From: DATBGS01 sp036557885
GTDB taxonomy: Bacteria > Chloroflexota > Ktedonobacteria > Ktedonobacterales > DATBGS01
Direction: 5' to 3'
Length of the DNA stretch: 50,013 bases
Assembly: GCA_036557885.1 (NCBI GenBank)
Contig: DATBGS010000076.1
Span: 1-50,013, forward strand
Numbering within the stretch: the first letter of the stretch is position 1; every line of letters begins with the position of its first letter. This document shows, in pieces, positions 38,722-48,401 of this stretch. The notes beneath the pieces are model-generated. The model was not told where the DNA came from, made no database searches, and worked only from the letters and a program-made list of their open reading frames with translations. Both the position numbers and the translations under genes were made by a program.

Positions 38722-40374
38722 ATGCGCATAGCACCAACACCGCACATGCCGATACACGCCTCTACTCTGCGGGCAGCCGAGGAAAAAAGTACCTGGCGCA
38801 TGTTCCTGCTCCTTCTGGGGGCTGGGGCAGTGCTCGCGCCTTTGCTTGTCCTGGCAGGGGCGATCATAGGGACAAAGTATATCGTAATTGTCCTGGTCGC
38901 GCTGCTTTTGGGCGTGGCAATTGTGAGCAGGCCCATGCTGGGCTTGTATGTGATCACGATCTGTGTGGCGTTGGTAGACCAGGCTCCACTTCCAACCCCG
39001 ATTCTCACCGATACACTCCCCATCTTCTACTGGCCTTCCAGCCTGACGGGGCTGCCTGAGCGCCCCATCGGTTTCCTGCTCCTTCTGGTGGTGCTCGTTT
39101 TTGCCTTTCACCGCTTGCTAAAACGTGAACGCCCGCTCTGGGGAGGGCCTCTGTTCTGGCCGTTCGTGTTGTTTTTGCTGGCCGTCGCAATAGGCGTTGT
39201 GCACGGCCTGACATCAGGCGGCATTGTAAATATCATCGTGTTGGAGGTTCGGCCCCTCTGGTACCTCTTTGTTGCCTATTTGCTTGCCTATAATATGCTT
39301 TTCCAGAAGCGCCAGGTACGCTCTCTGATCTGGATACTGATCATTGGCGCAGCCATCAAGGGCGTGCAGGGGACATATATCTATCTCGTCGTCTTTCACG
39401 GAAATCTGGTCGGGCACAATGAAATCATGTCGCATGAGGAATCGTTCTTCTTTGTTGCGATGCTGCTGCTCCTGCTCCTTTTTTGTATGCACTCTCGCTA
39501 TCGCCCACAGCTTATCGCGCTTCTGCTGAGTATGCCTTTTGTGCTTTTAGCGACGGTTGGCAATCAACGCCGCGCCGATTATATCGCGCTGCTGGTGGGG
39601 ATTCTGGTTGCCTGGACACTGATCTATCTGGTGAAGCCAGCCGCGCGCCAGCGCATGCTGGTGGGCATGCTGATCGCTGCCGTTTTGGGCGCCGGGTATG
39701 TACTCGCTTTCTCACATAGCTCCGCGTCCATTGCTCAGCCAGCGCGGGCCGTGAGTTCTATTTTTAACCCCAGTGCTGCTGATCCACGAGATGCGTCCTC
39801 TAATCTCTATCGCCAGACCGAAAATGATGACCTGAAATTCACGGTGAAGCAGAGTCCTTTGATTGGCTGGGGCTTTGGAAAACCGTTTCTGCAACCCGTA
39901 CCCCTGCCAGATATTACGGGCCTTGATCCGTATTTTAACTATATCCCCCACAACACCATTTTCTGGATTTGGATGCGTCTGGGAGGCATTGGATATATCT
40001 TGCTGTGGTATCTGCTGGGAGCCGCGATTGTGCGTGGGTGTATGATTGTGCGCCGGTTGCGTGATGCTTACTTGCAACTGCTAGCAATCTTTATCGTGGC
40101 TATCACGGTGATGGAGGTCATCGTTGCCTATGCAGATTATCAACTCTTCTTCTTTCGCAATGTGCTCTATCTGGGATTGCTGCTGGGGCTGCTGATGAGG
40201 CTTCCAGCATTGGATGAGGCTGAAGACAAGGAGCCATTCACTCATGAAACTGCTCATGGTATCCGTTCCGCTGCCCCGACCAAAGTCGGGAGCAGGCGCG
40301 CGAAATTATTATCTCCTGAAAGCGCTGGCGCGGCAACACACCGTCTCGTTACTGGCGTTCCTTCACAAGAATGA
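38722..40374 (+). CDS. O-antigen ligase/Wzy-type polymerase
   Basis: 550 aa with about 12 membrane helices and a large external loop around residues 340-420 holding SPLIGWGFGKPF and IPHNTIFWIWMRLGG, the Wzy_C-type signature with the loop His. It should polymerise lipid-linked repeats. The annotated C-terminus (~43 residues after LDEAEDKEPFTHE) overlaps the next gene by 131 nt in another frame and reads as low-quality sequence, suggesting that an original stop was lost or that the tail is not functional. Confidence 0.87.
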   Translation: MRIAPTPHMPIHASTLRAAEEKSTWRMFLLLLGAGAVLAPLLVLAGAIIGTKYIVIVLVALLLGVAIVSRPMLGLYVITICVALVDQAPLPTPILTDTLPIFYWPSSLTGLPERPIGFLLLLVVLVFAFHRLLKRERPLWGGPLFWPFVLFLLAVAIGVVHGLTSGGIVNIIVLEVRPLWYLFVAYLLAYNMLFQKRQVRSLIWILIIGAAIKGVQGTYIYLVVFHGNLVGHNEIMSHEESFFFVAMLLLLLLFCMHSRYRPQLIALLLSMPFVLLATVGNQRRADYIALLVGILVAWTLIYLVKPAARQRMLVGMLIAAVLGAGYVLAFSHSSASIAQPARAVSSIFNPSAADPRDASSNLYRQTENDDLKFTVKQSPLIGWGFGKPFLQPVPLPDITGLDPYFNYIPHNTIFWIWMRLGGIGYILLWYLLGAAIVRGCMIVRRLRDAYLQLLAIFIVAITVMEVIVAYADYQLFFFRNVLYLGLLLGLLMRLPALDEAEDKEPFTHETAHGIRSAAPTKVGSRRAKLLSPESAGAATHRLVTGVPSQE

Positions 40375-41452
40375 GGAAGGCGTCTCTGACGATCTCCCAC
40401 TTTTAGAGGCGTGCGCAGAGCGCATGCAGCTTGTTGCCAGGAATGAGTCGGCAAAGCGTCGGCAGCAAGTGATGCAGGTGCTGCATGGGCAATCCTACTG
40501 GCTGAATCGGTTTATCGCGCCGGAGATGCAGCAGGCTCTGGATGGGATGCTGGCGCGCGAGCACTATGATGCGGTGCTGTTTGAGAGTTCTCTGGTGGCC
40601 GGGTATCGCGTCCCACCGGGAATCAAGGTCATTATTGACCAGCATAATCTCGAACATGAGATTCTGCAACGCACGTATCAGCAGGAAGGCCCATCACTGC
40701 GCAAGTGGTATAACGGGCGCGAATATCGCCTGGTGAAACAAGGCGAACTGGAACGTTGTCGCGGGGCTGACCTGATCCTGGTAACGAGCAAGCGAGAATG
40801 CCTGGCCCTGCGGCAGGCATTGCCCCAAAGCCGCATTGAGGTTGTTCCCAATGGGGTGGATATTGAGGCGTTTAGCCGAGATGCTGCCCAGCCAGAGACA
40901 GCGCAGCAGGTCATTTTTACGGGAACAATGGATTACTATCCGAATACCCAGGCCGCGCTCTATTTTGCCCAGCACTGCTGGCCGCGCATTCGGGCACAGG
41001 TTCCAGATGCGACCTGGCAGATTATTGGCAGAGATCCCCCTCCAGAGGTGCAGCGGTTGGCAAAGTTGCCAGGCGTCACAGTGACTGGCTGGGTGCCCGA
41101 TATGCGCCAGCATCTTGCTGGAGCAGCCGTCGCCATTGCCCCTCTTCAGATCGGCGGGGGCACCCGTCTGAAGATTCTTGAGGCGCTCGCCATGCAGAGA
41201 GCGGTTGTTTCTACCAGCCTGGGATGCGAGGGATTGGAGCTTGAGCCAGGCAAGCATGTGCTGGTTGCCGATCAGCCGGAGGCGTTTGCCGAGGCGGTTA
41301 TTGAGCTATTACGACGCCCAGAGCTGCGTCAGGAGTTGGGGCGGAACGGGAGGACGCTGGTGGAGATGGCTTATAGCTGGGAGCGTTGTGGCGCGGCGCT
41401 GCTGGAAGCGCTGGAGGGAACGCTGGAAACAAGGGGTGCAGTATGCTCGTGA
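40244..41452 (+). CDS. GT4-family glycosyltransferase
   Basis: 402 aa GT-B enzyme. N-terminal VSVPLPRPKSGAGARNYYLL with the Gly-rich acceptor loop, VIIDQHNLEHEI, VVPNGVDIEAF, the nucleotide-sugar region IFTGTMDYYPNTQAA, and the C-terminal APLQIGGGTRLKILEALAMQR with the retaining-type Glu. This arrangement resembles sugar transferases of PEP-CTERM/exosortase-type glycan loci; no exosortase is in the window. AAGGAG lies 10 nt before ATG 40244, which is inside the wzy frame. Confidence 0.9.
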   Translation: MKLLMVSVPLPRPKSGAGARNYYLLKALARQHTVSLLAFLHKNEEGVSDDLPLLEACAERMQLVARNESAKRRQQVMQVLHGQSYWLNRFIAPEMQQALDGMLAREHYDAVLFESSLVAGYRVPPGIKVIIDQHNLEHEILQRTYQQEGPSLRKWYNGREYRLVKQGELERCRGADLILVTSKRECLALRQALPQSRIEVVPNGVDIEAFSRDAAQPETAQQVIFTGTMDYYPNTQAALYFAQHCWPRIRAQVPDATWQIIGRDPPPEVQRLAKLPGVTVTGWVPDMRQHLAGAAVAIAPLQIGGGTRLKILEALAMQRAVVSTSLGCEGLELEPGKHVLVADQPEAFAEAVIELLRRPELRQELGRNGRTLVEMAYSWERCGAALLEALEGTLETRGAVCS

Positions 41453-42669
41453 CGCAGGTGTTCCGCTGGTTGCTGAGTATTGCTGAAATCGTGGTTGCTT
41501 TTCCTGTCGTGTATCTCTGTGTGCTCTGTGTTTCCGCGCTGGTGGAGGGGAAAAGGCGCCGATCTGCGCAGGGGAGAAACGCGGCCTCTGGTGCCTCTGG
41601 GAATGTGCAGTTTGCTCTGCTTGTCCCTGCGCATAACGAAGAAGAGGTTCTGGAGGTGCTGCTTGAAAGCCTGGTAGCATTGGATTACCCCAAAGAGCGG
41701 TTTACCATCTCTGTGATCGCTGACAATTGCACCGACAAGACAGCAGAGCTTGCCCGCGCGACGGCTGGAGTGCAGGTATTGGAGCGGACTGACCCGCTGA
41801 AACGCGGAAAAGGCTATGCGCTCAACTGGGCGTTTGAGCAATTGGAAGCAGCGCATGTGAGCTATGATGCCTGCGTCATTGTGGATGCGGATTCAGTCGT
41901 GGAGCCGACCTTTTTACGGGCGATGGAGCGTGAAGTAGCAGGAGGTGCCTTAGCGCTGCAAGCATGCTATGGAGTGCTCAATAGCTCTGATTCGCCCAGC
42001 GCTGCGCTGCGCTGGATTGCTCTGGCGCTGGTCAATCATGTGCGCCCGCTTGGGAGAAATGGTCTTGGGTGTTCCTCGACACTGACCGGCAATGGTATCT
42101 GTCTGCGGCGTGAGGTGGTGCAGCGTTATCCCTGGCGATCTTTTGCGCTGGCGGAGGACTATCACTACTACCTCACCTTGCTCCAGCAAGGCGTGCTTGT
42201 GCGCTATGTGCCGGACGCAGTGGTGCGGGCGCAGATGCCAACGACGTTTGCTCAGATGAAAACCCAGGACATCCGCTGGGAATCTTCGGCGGGAGGCCAG
42301 CCGCTGTGGGAGATTGTGCGTGGTTTGGGGAGCGCCGGGTTGAAATATCGTGATCTCGCCCGCTTAGAAGGGATTGCCGAATTGCTGACCCCGCCGCTTT
42401 CGCTGCTGGTGGGCTGGTGTCTGCTGACGCTGATAGGCTCCCTTTGCCTGTGGTGGCTGCCGGGGGCGCTGGTGAGCCTGGCACTCATCGCCGGGTTACT
42501 GGTCTATATCGGCGCTCCGCTTGTTCTGCTCAAGCCACCGCGCGCTATTTATCGCGCGCTTGCCTTTGCCCCTGTCTTTCTCGTTTGGAAGCTTTGGGTG
42601 TATTTTGTCCTCAGAAAACGCAAAAAATATAGCACTGAGTGGGTGCGGACCAGCCGCAGCACCTCGTAA
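41443..42669 (+). CDS. GT2-family membrane glycosyltransferase
   Basis: 408 aa. An N-terminal membrane helix, then the GT-A domain: FALLVPAHNEEEVLEVLLES, ACVIVDADSVVEP with the DxD-like motif, LAEDYHYYLTLLQ with the catalytic ED, and TQDIRWESSAGGQ (QxxRW). Two to three C-terminal helices follow. The full set is that of processive or membrane-bound GT2 enzymes. AAGGGG lies 6 nt before ATG 41443; the start overlaps the GT4 stop by 10 nt. Confidence 0.9.
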   Translation: MLVTQVFRWLLSIAEIVVAFPVVYLCVLCVSALVEGKRRRSAQGRNAASGASGNVQFALLVPAHNEEEVLEVLLESLVALDYPKERFTISVIADNCTDKTAELARATAGVQVLERTDPLKRGKGYALNWAFEQLEAAHVSYDACVIVDADSVVEPTFLRAMEREVAGGALALQACYGVLNSSDSPSAALRWIALALVNHVRPLGRNGLGCSSTLTGNGICLRREVVQRYPWRSFALAEDYHYYLTLLQQGVLVRYVPDAVVRAQMPTTFAQMKTQDIRWESSAGGQPLWEIVRGLGSAGLKYRDLARLEGIAELLTPPLSLLVGWCLLTLIGSLCLWWLPGALVSLALIAGLLVYIGAPLVLLKPPRAIYRALAFAPVFLVWKLWVYFVLRKRKKYSTEWVRTSRSTS

Positions 42670-42699
42670 AGTGGTGGAGTAGAAGGGGGAAAAGATTCT

Positions 42700-43935
42700 A
42701 TGTCAGAGATGACATCTCTGCGTGTGGCGACGATTACTTTTGATTTTTATCCATTTGATCCGAGAGTGCGCCGTCTGGCGGAAGCTGCGGCAGACGCGGG
42801 CGATGCTGTTGATGTGATCTGTCTCCGGCAGCCAGGTGAAAAGCGCTTTGAGAGCTATAACAATGTGCGTATCTACCGCGTGCCGATGGAGCGTGGGTTT
42901 GGGCGCTCTTTGCCCATGACCATGCTTGCCTGGCTCGCTTTCTTGCTGCTGGCCGGAGCGACTGTCTCGTGGCTGCATCTGAAGCGCGGCTATGCTGTGG
43001 TGCATGTCCATAATATGCCGGACTTTCTGGTCTTTGCAGCCCTCTTTCCTCGACTGTTGGGCGCAAAAGTGATTCTGGATGTTCAGGATGTTAGCCCGGA
43101 ACTGATGGGGGCCAAGGCGAAAGGCACGTCGCGCAAGCTTGTGACGCGCCTGGCGATCTGGCAGGAGCGCATCTCCACGCGGTTTGCCCAGCATGTGGTG
43201 ACGGTTGGCTGGCCTTTCGAGGAGGCGCTGCTCCAGCGTGGGGTGCGCCAGGAAAAACTCTCTATTCTTTTGAACAGCGCCGACCCCAAGATGTTTCCGG
43301 CTGCGCGTCGGCAGCCACCCCCTGGGGACGCGCTTCCGGCGGGGCAACCGCTGATTCTGATGTATCACGGAACCCTGGCGCATCGCACCGGGCTGGATGT
43401 AGCCATGCGCGCTTTTGCCCAGGCGAGACAGCGTGTTCCTCATCTGCAATTTCATATTCAAGGGCGGGGCGAAAGCAAACCCGCGCTCAAACAACTGGCG
43501 GAAGAGTTAGGGGTTGACGATGCTGTCGTCTTTACTGACCCGTGCCCTTCAGATAAGATCGTGGATTTTGTTGTGCATGGCGATGTGGGGGTCATCCCTT
43601 ACCGCGTGGATGGCTTTGAGGAATTGGTGTTGCCCACGAAAGCCTATGAGTTTGCCTGGATGCAGCGCCCGATGATTGCCTCTGATACTCGTGGCATCCG
43701 CTCGATGTTCCGTGCTGAGTCCATTGTGCTGTGTGAGCCGGATAATGTTGAGGCATTCGCAGCGGCTATGGTTGATCTTGCTCAGCACCAGGAAAAGCGC
43801 GCCGCGCTCGTAGCCAATGCCACTGTGGATTATTTGCCCTATCGCTGGGAAGTCATGGCTGAGCGTTATCAGCACTTGCTTACTGCATTGTCGCGCAAGC
43901 AAGTAGGACTTCCCTCTCCACAGGCAAGCGAATAA
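42700..43935 (+). CDS. GT4-family glycosyltransferase
   Basis: 411 aa GT-B enzyme. DFYPFDPRVRRLAEAAADAG at the N-terminus, YAVVHVHNMPDFLVFAA, ILDVQDVSPELMGAKAKG, then the donor half with ILMYHGTLAHRTGLDVAM and EELVLPTKAYEFAWMQRPMIA. A hydrophobic stretch near residue 75-90 may associate with the membrane. It follows the GT2 gene by 30 nt. Confidence 0.9.
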   Translation: MSEMTSLRVATITFDFYPFDPRVRRLAEAAADAGDAVDVICLRQPGEKRFESYNNVRIYRVPMERGFGRSLPMTMLAWLAFLLLAGATVSWLHLKRGYAVVHVHNMPDFLVFAALFPRLLGAKVILDVQDVSPELMGAKAKGTSRKLVTRLAIWQERISTRFAQHVVTVGWPFEEALLQRGVRQEKLSILLNSADPKMFPAARRQPPPGDALPAGQPLILMYHGTLAHRTGLDVAMRAFAQARQRVPHLQFHIQGRGESKPALKQLAEELGVDDAVVFTDPCPSDKIVDFVVHGDVGVIPYRVDGFEELVLPTKAYEFAWMQRPMIASDTRGIRSMFRAESIVLCEPDNVEAFAAAMVDLAQHQEKRAALVANATVDYLPYRWEVMAERYQHLLTALSRKQVGLPSPQASE

Positions 43936-44062
43936 CCAGGGCTGTGTGAAACGTCCGATTGGCGGCAAGCGCGTTTGCTGCCAGGCGCAATCCGTGGGGA
44001 AAGAACCATCGTGGTATCCTCCCCTGTGATGCGGCGAGGAAAAGCCGCAAAGGAGCCGCTTC

Positions 44063-45286
44063 ATGGCAGCGAAAATTCGTGTCTTGTTCTTACAAACCAG
44101 GAGTTATCCCTGGTCTTATACCACCGTCCATGCTTTGCTGATGCGGCACTTTCATCGTGAACGTGTCGAGGTCCATGTTGCCTATAATCCCGGCTCACGC
44201 AGTGAACCGGGAACCGTGTTGAGCGTTCTGGAAGCCATCCCTGATCTTCATCTGCGCCAGGCATATTTCGGCCCCAAGGTCTTTGACAAGTCCATAAAAG
44301 AGATTACGAAAGCGATGCTCATCAGCGGCCCCCGGTCAGTAGTGAGTCCGTTGGGCCTGGTTTCGTATATCAAAAAAAATCAGATTGAGATCATCCATGC
44401 CTCGCATGAGCCACGCGATGCTGCCTGGGGAGCGGTACTGGCGCGGCTTTCCGGCGTGAAGTATGTGGTGCATCTGCATGCCAAATGTGGGGATTGGATG
44501 CATCCTGTGGTGCATTGGTCAATGCGGCATGCGGATGGGATTCTTGGCGTCTCGCGCTATGGAGCGCAGGCGGCGGTGGAATATGGCTACCCGTCTAGCA
44601 AGGTCCATGCTGTGCTAAACAGTGTGGATGCCAGTCGCTGGGATGGTACGGCAGATGGGCGCGCGCTCCGAGAGGAATTTGCTCTTGCGCCAGATGCGCC
44701 GCTCCTGGCGTCCATTGCTGTCCATACCCCCTGGAAGGGGACCGATAAGCTGCTCAAGGCAATTGCCATGCTCAAAGACCGGGTGCCTGGCATCAAGCTG
44801 CTCATTGTGGGCGGAGGCAGGCTGATGGATGCAGCAGGTCAGCGAACTTACATTGATGTCTTGAAGGAAATGACGCTTGAACTGGGACTGAGCGAGCAGG
44901 TCATCTTTACCGGTCATCGTTCAGATATACCGCAAATCATGGCTGCCTGTGACGTGTTTGCGATGCCCGCCTTTGAGGAGCCGTTTGGGCTGGTGTTTCT
45001 TGAAGCAATGGCGATGAGGAAGCCGGTGATCGGGCTGGAGAGTGGCGGAACCCCTGAAATTGTGGAACATGGAAAGGCTGGATTACTCGCGCCTGCCGAG
45101 GATATTCCAGCGCTGGCTGAAAACATTCTGACGCTGCTGACCAATGCAGCATTGCGCCAGCAGATGGGCGCCTATGGGCGCGCGCGCGTGGAGCAATACT
45201 TTACTCCACAGCGGTCAGCCGATGATGTCGAAGACATCTACCGCAAGGTATTGGGGAAGGCGCTGCCTGAGCTGCCACCAGCTTAG
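44063..45286 (+). CDS. GT4-family glycosyltransferase
   Basis: 407 aa GT-B enzyme. VLFLQTRSYPWSYTTVHALL at the N-terminus, IIHASHEPRDAAWGAVLARL, VLNSVDASRWDG, LLIVGGGRLMDAAG, VIFTGHRSDIPQIMAACDVF and PAFEEPFGLVFLEAMAMRKP with the conserved Glu pair. AAGGAG lies 8 nt before the ATG, just after a hairpin TGCGGC/GCCGCA (44030-44049). It is the last plus-strand gene of the transferase run and converges with the next gene. Confidence 0.9.
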   Translation: MAAKIRVLFLQTRSYPWSYTTVHALLMRHFHRERVEVHVAYNPGSRSEPGTVLSVLEAIPDLHLRQAYFGPKVFDKSIKEITKAMLISGPRSVVSPLGLVSYIKKNQIEIIHASHEPRDAAWGAVLARLSGVKYVVHLHAKCGDWMHPVVHWSMRHADGILGVSRYGAQAAVEYGYPSSKVHAVLNSVDASRWDGTADGRALREEFALAPDAPLLASIAVHTPWKGTDKLLKAIAMLKDRVPGIKLLIVGGGRLMDAAGQRTYIDVLKEMTLELGLSEQVIFTGHRSDIPQIMAACDVFAMPAFEEPFGLVFLEAMAMRKPVIGLESGGTPEIVEHGKAGLLAPAEDIPALAENILTLLTNAALRQQMGAYGRARVEQYFTPQRSADDVEDIYRKVLGKALPELPPA

Positions 45287-45339
45287 CCCTGGCGGGTGCT
45301 GCTGGCGAGCGATCAGCCGCCAGCAGATGAGGAGCGCGA

Positions 45340-46368
45340 TCAACGTGCCTGGCGCGCTTTCGTTTGGGAGAAGCTGAAACGCCGGGCTACTACTTTGATG
45401 TGTTTGGCCGCGCGCTCCCTCAAGGGCTTCTGAACATCTGACCAGTCAATCATACTTTCATTCATATCATGGCAGCCGCGTTGCCCTTCGGGAATCTCTC
45501 CGGCTTCAATTTGCTGAATAAACAGGGGAAGCTGCTCATAGAAGAGGGGGGAGCGATAGGGTGGGTGCAGGGACCACATGCCGGGGGTGTTTCCCAAAAA
45601 TTGGATGCGCTGCAATCCGTGCTGTTCCATCGCGCGCGAAAACATGATTTCAGGCAACTCATAGGGCGGATTGCCTTCAAGCCAGGCTTGCCAGGCACGG
45701 AAGCGCGGGGCCGCCTGGGTGAGTTGAAGCTGTTTGATGCGCGTGGAAAAACGGGTTTTATCGAGCAAGAAATGGCGCGTGCTGAGTCGGACATCGCGGA
45801 AAGCAAGGGGAGGGGCAGGTACAGGCTCCAAGACCTGAGAGCGAAGGCTTCCATCCTCGGTAGGTGGCCCTGGCAGCGGGCTGCATGCCAGAATATCGGG
45901 CTGTTCGGTCAGGAGTTGCAGGGCCTCGCTCACCCAGGTGTGGCTGCCGCCGCCGTACATCATGTCCGAATCCATATGCAAGACATACGCATGTTGTGCC
46001 GCGTAGAGTCCAAAAAAGTAAGAGTAAAATGGTCCCCCCACCCAGTCTTTAACCGGAACTGGTTTCCCCCCAAAAAAGAGCGCGGCAAGCTGGGCTGCCA
46101 CTTCCTTTGAGTAATCAACCGTACGGGCATGCGCGTGAGGATACTGAGCGCAGCACTTCTCAATGAGCAGATGAAGCCCAGGAAGTCGTTCCTTCCATCC
46201 TTCGGAGAAGCGCCCCTGACTTTGATGGAGGTCTACGACAAACAGTATCTCATCTACCTGCCCCGCCCATTGCCGAAGTTGATGTGGGAGGATATGTCTG
46301 GCGTGGGGGAGGTCGGTGGGAGCCAGATTGATTTGCAGGGTGACTTTGGGAGAGTGAACAGTGCTCAT
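45340..46368 (-). CDS. GT-A-like glycosyltransferase, uncharacterised
   Basis: About 342 aa. VTLQINLAPTDLPHARHIL at the N-terminus followed by a region describing substrate loops, then AYVLHMDSDMMYGGG, a DxD motif in the right context for a GT-A fold. VGGPFYSYFFGLYAAQHAY precedes it. The C-terminal half has no recognisable motifs. ATG 46368 is preferred over 46434, where the first 22 residues do not resemble a family start. Its sugar is unknown. It lies 90 nt downstream of the deacetylase. Confidence 0.7.
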   Translation of the reverse strand: MSTVHSPKVTLQINLAPTDLPHARHILPHQLRQWAGQVDEILFVVDLHQSQGRFSEGWKERLPGLHLLIEKCCAQYPHAHARTVDYSKEVAAQLAALFFGGKPVPVKDWVGGPFYSYFFGLYAAQHAYVLHMDSDMMYGGGSHTWVSEALQLLTEQPDILACSPLPGPPTEDGSLRSQVLEPVPAPPLAFRDVRLSTRHFLLDKTRFSTRIKQLQLTQAAPRFRAWQAWLEGNPPYELPEIMFSRAMEQHGLQRIQFLGNTPGMWSLHPPYRSPLFYEQLPLFIQQIEAGEIPEGQRGCHDMNESMIDWSDVQKPLRERAAKHIKVVARRFSFSQTKARQAR

Positions 46369-46458
46369 AGGTAGTTCCCTTTCCTCTGCATACTTCACCT
46401 GATTCTGATGTCTATACAAGGACTGGGTACTCATTAGGGCACCAGCCCAGAAGCATTT

Positions 46459-47874
46459 TTACTGTTTTTTGGGTGCCCCCTGCTGGCGAACCTCAAGTAT
46501 GCGCAGGAAGAAATCTTGAATGGTAATGGAGTCAATGTCGCCAGTGATGCTCAACGCTGCGCGCTGGCCTGCGGGCCAGCAGCCAAAATGAACCAATGGG
46601 GCGTCCAGGTGCTCAATCTGTTCCAGCAGTCTGCTGCAATGCTCAATCCGCTCCTCACGAGTGTTCCCCAGACCCTCGGCGCTCTCTCTATACCAGGCAT
46701 AGCCCGCTGCTTCTGTCGGCAAGCAGCGCACAACAGGATAGCCTGCTTCAAGCAGGAAATCCAGCACGTCCTGGGGCGTTTCGGGCGAGATGGCAAGACA
46801 AGGGCACACCGTGCTGGCGACAGTGAAGCGCACCGGAGCAGCAGGAGCAGCAAGAGCAGCAGCGGCTGATTCAGGCAGCGTGGGAGTGATGCGTATGGCG
46901 TCATTGGCCCAGGGGGTGGTTGGCTGATCCAGCACCTCCAGATGCCGCGCGAGCAGCGAGGCGCGTGGAGAGCAGGTGGCTTCAACCTGCCAGCGCCCCG
47001 GCGCTGACGCTGTAAAGGCCAGGCGGAACTGGCTGCGCTCTTTCCACCAGGCTGCGACTTCGTTGAGCCGGGTAATCCAAACTGGAAGAGGCAGGCTTTG
47101 TGCTGTGGTGAGGAGGCGGTCCAGCGCAGGCTGGCAGAGTATACCGCGCTCTGGGTGCAGGTTGAGGACATAGATGCCACCCAGGTCATAGACCCGCTGC
47201 ATCACCCGGCTCCAGAGGCCGCCTACTTCTTTGGGGTCGGTAATACGCAGCCGATCAAAGAGCATCTCGTCGTCGGGGATGCTGGTGGGAATACTCAGGA
47301 GCTTTCCGTTGGTCTGGGGGTCAAATGCGGGCCGCAGCGTATACGCTGTGCAGGGAATGGCTTGAAAGAGAGCGAGTGATTTGAGATAGCCGCCGCGCAC
47401 CTGAGGAGGCAGTTGGTCGGGGGCGATGACATCGTGCAGGACGGCATCATTGCTCACATAGACCAATCCTTGTTCAGCAAGCACCAGGGGCGTTGCTGCG
47501 TTCCAGCCCAGGTAGGGATTGCGGAAGCCATCATAGGGAATATGGGCGTGTTGAAACACTGCCATTGCCTGGCTGGTTTGCTGGCGCTGCTGTTCCTGGC
47601 TTAAATAGCGATAATCATTATGTACATAGCCGTGTATCCCAAGTTCTGCGCCTTGCCCGGCGATGTCTGCGATGAGTTTGGGATGGCGTGCCAGGACGAC
47701 GGCGGGAATAAAAAAGGTGGGCGCGGCATGTCGCTGTCGCAGGGTGGCAAGAATACTGGCGAAGGCGCGCTGGGTGCGCTGCTCAGAGAAACCGAAGCGG
47801 GTGAAGACTGTCCAGAGGCGGCGGAGGAAATTGCGCAGCCCTTTGGTTCGTATTGAAAATGACACGAGATTCAT
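46459..47874 (-). CDS. NodB-like polysaccharide deacetylase family protein
   Basis: 471 aa. The N-terminal ~250 residues have the NodB barrel: PTFFIPAVVLARHPKLIADI, ELGIHGYVHNDYRYLS with the two metal His, and GFRNPYLGWN (RxPY). Motif 1 with the catalytic Asp (TFDD) is not seen; the N-terminus reads LVSFSIRTKG instead, so activity is uncertain. A further ~200 residues without recognisable motifs follow. No signal peptide is visible. It may act on the polymer or its lipid-linked precursor. Confidence 0.78.
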   Translation of the reverse strand: MNLVSFSIRTKGLRNFLRRLWTVFTRFGFSEQRTQRAFASILATLRQRHAAPTFFIPAVVLARHPKLIADIAGQGAELGIHGYVHNDYRYLSQEQQRQQTSQAMAVFQHAHIPYDGFRNPYLGWNAATPLVLAEQGLVYVSNDAVLHDVIAPDQLPPQVRGGYLKSLALFQAIPCTAYTLRPAFDPQTNGKLLSIPTSIPDDEMLFDRLRITDPKEVGGLWSRVMQRVYDLGGIYVLNLHPERGILCQPALDRLLTTAQSLPLPVWITRLNEVAAWWKERSQFRLAFTASAPGRWQVEATCSPRASLLARHLEVLDQPTTPWANDAIRITPTLPESAAAALAAPAAPVRFTVASTVCPCLAISPETPQDVLDFLLEAGYPVVRCLPTEAAGYAWYRESAEGLGNTREERIEHCSRLLEQIEHLDAPLVHFGCWPAGQRAALSITGDIDSITIQDFFLRILEVRQQGAPKKQ

Positions 47875-48295
47875 GCGAGTAAACCATCCAGTAAAGAAAA
47901 GGGTTCTACAGGGTTTGTATGAAGCAATGCCTGTACTATAGCATCAGGGCCTGTCAATTTGGTGGTCCTCCACATAGAGATGGTGTTGTGGTGCTGGAGG
48001 AGTGGTAGAAGTTCCTCGCCCACTCTTTACTGCTCTGGCTGGCCTGGAGAGTGGGGCTGCTCACCAAGAGAACCTGGCGCTCCGAGCATGCCGGGAGTGA
48101 GCAAAATGTAGAGGTGATCAATTGTGCTCCTTTTTCGCTTTTTCTCTACGCAGTCACTCCTGCCTTCAGCACCCGTTCTCTACCTGTAGCAATTATGCTC
48201 TTTAAGAGAGAAGCTCATATTGGCTTCTCGACCTATGGCTTGTTCTTCTTCCCAACATTCAGGTTGGGAGCCTGATCAATGGTACCTGTTCTGTA
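47875..48295. other. Divergent intergenic region
   Basis: 421 nt between the deacetylase start and the PIG-L promoter. It contains small inverted repeats, TCCTCCA with TGGAGGA around 47975-48003 and CCCAAC with GTTGGG at 48251-48268, but no ORF with recognisable motifs and no RNA gene. Confidence 0.45.
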
Positions 48296-48325
48296 TTGAC
48301 ATGGTTTGTCTGTCTTTCGTTTGAT
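48296..48325 (+). promoter_or_regulatory. Probable promoter of the PIG-L gene
   Basis: A perfect -35 TTGACA (48296-48301), 18-nt spacer, and TTTGAT (48320-48325). It would give a leader of about 250 nt before the PIG-L ATG. Confidence 0.5.
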
Positions 48326-48348
48326 CTCTCTATTCTCTGTAACCTGTT

Positions 48349-48401
48349 GGGCATGGAGGTCTCATAGCAAAGGAGGAGGCCACATGCCCAGCTTCATGCC
48401 C
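48349..48401 (+). promoter_or_regulatory. Structured 5' leader element with alternative pairing
   Basis: GGGCATG (48349-48355) can pair with either of two identical CATGCCC copies (48383-48389 or 48395-48401). Inside the first pairing GGTCTC (48358-48363) pairs with GAGGCC (48376-48381) with one G-U, leaving a 12-nt loop. A second hairpin GCTGTGC/GCACAGC follows about 30 nt on. I recognise no known riboswitch family here. Confidence 0.5.

Noticed and set aside
48349..48401. c-di-GMP-I (GEMM) riboswitch because of GCAAAG in a loop
   Set aside because: The receptor and GNRA tetraloop parts and the conserved ACGCAAAG context are missing; only a six-base resemblance.
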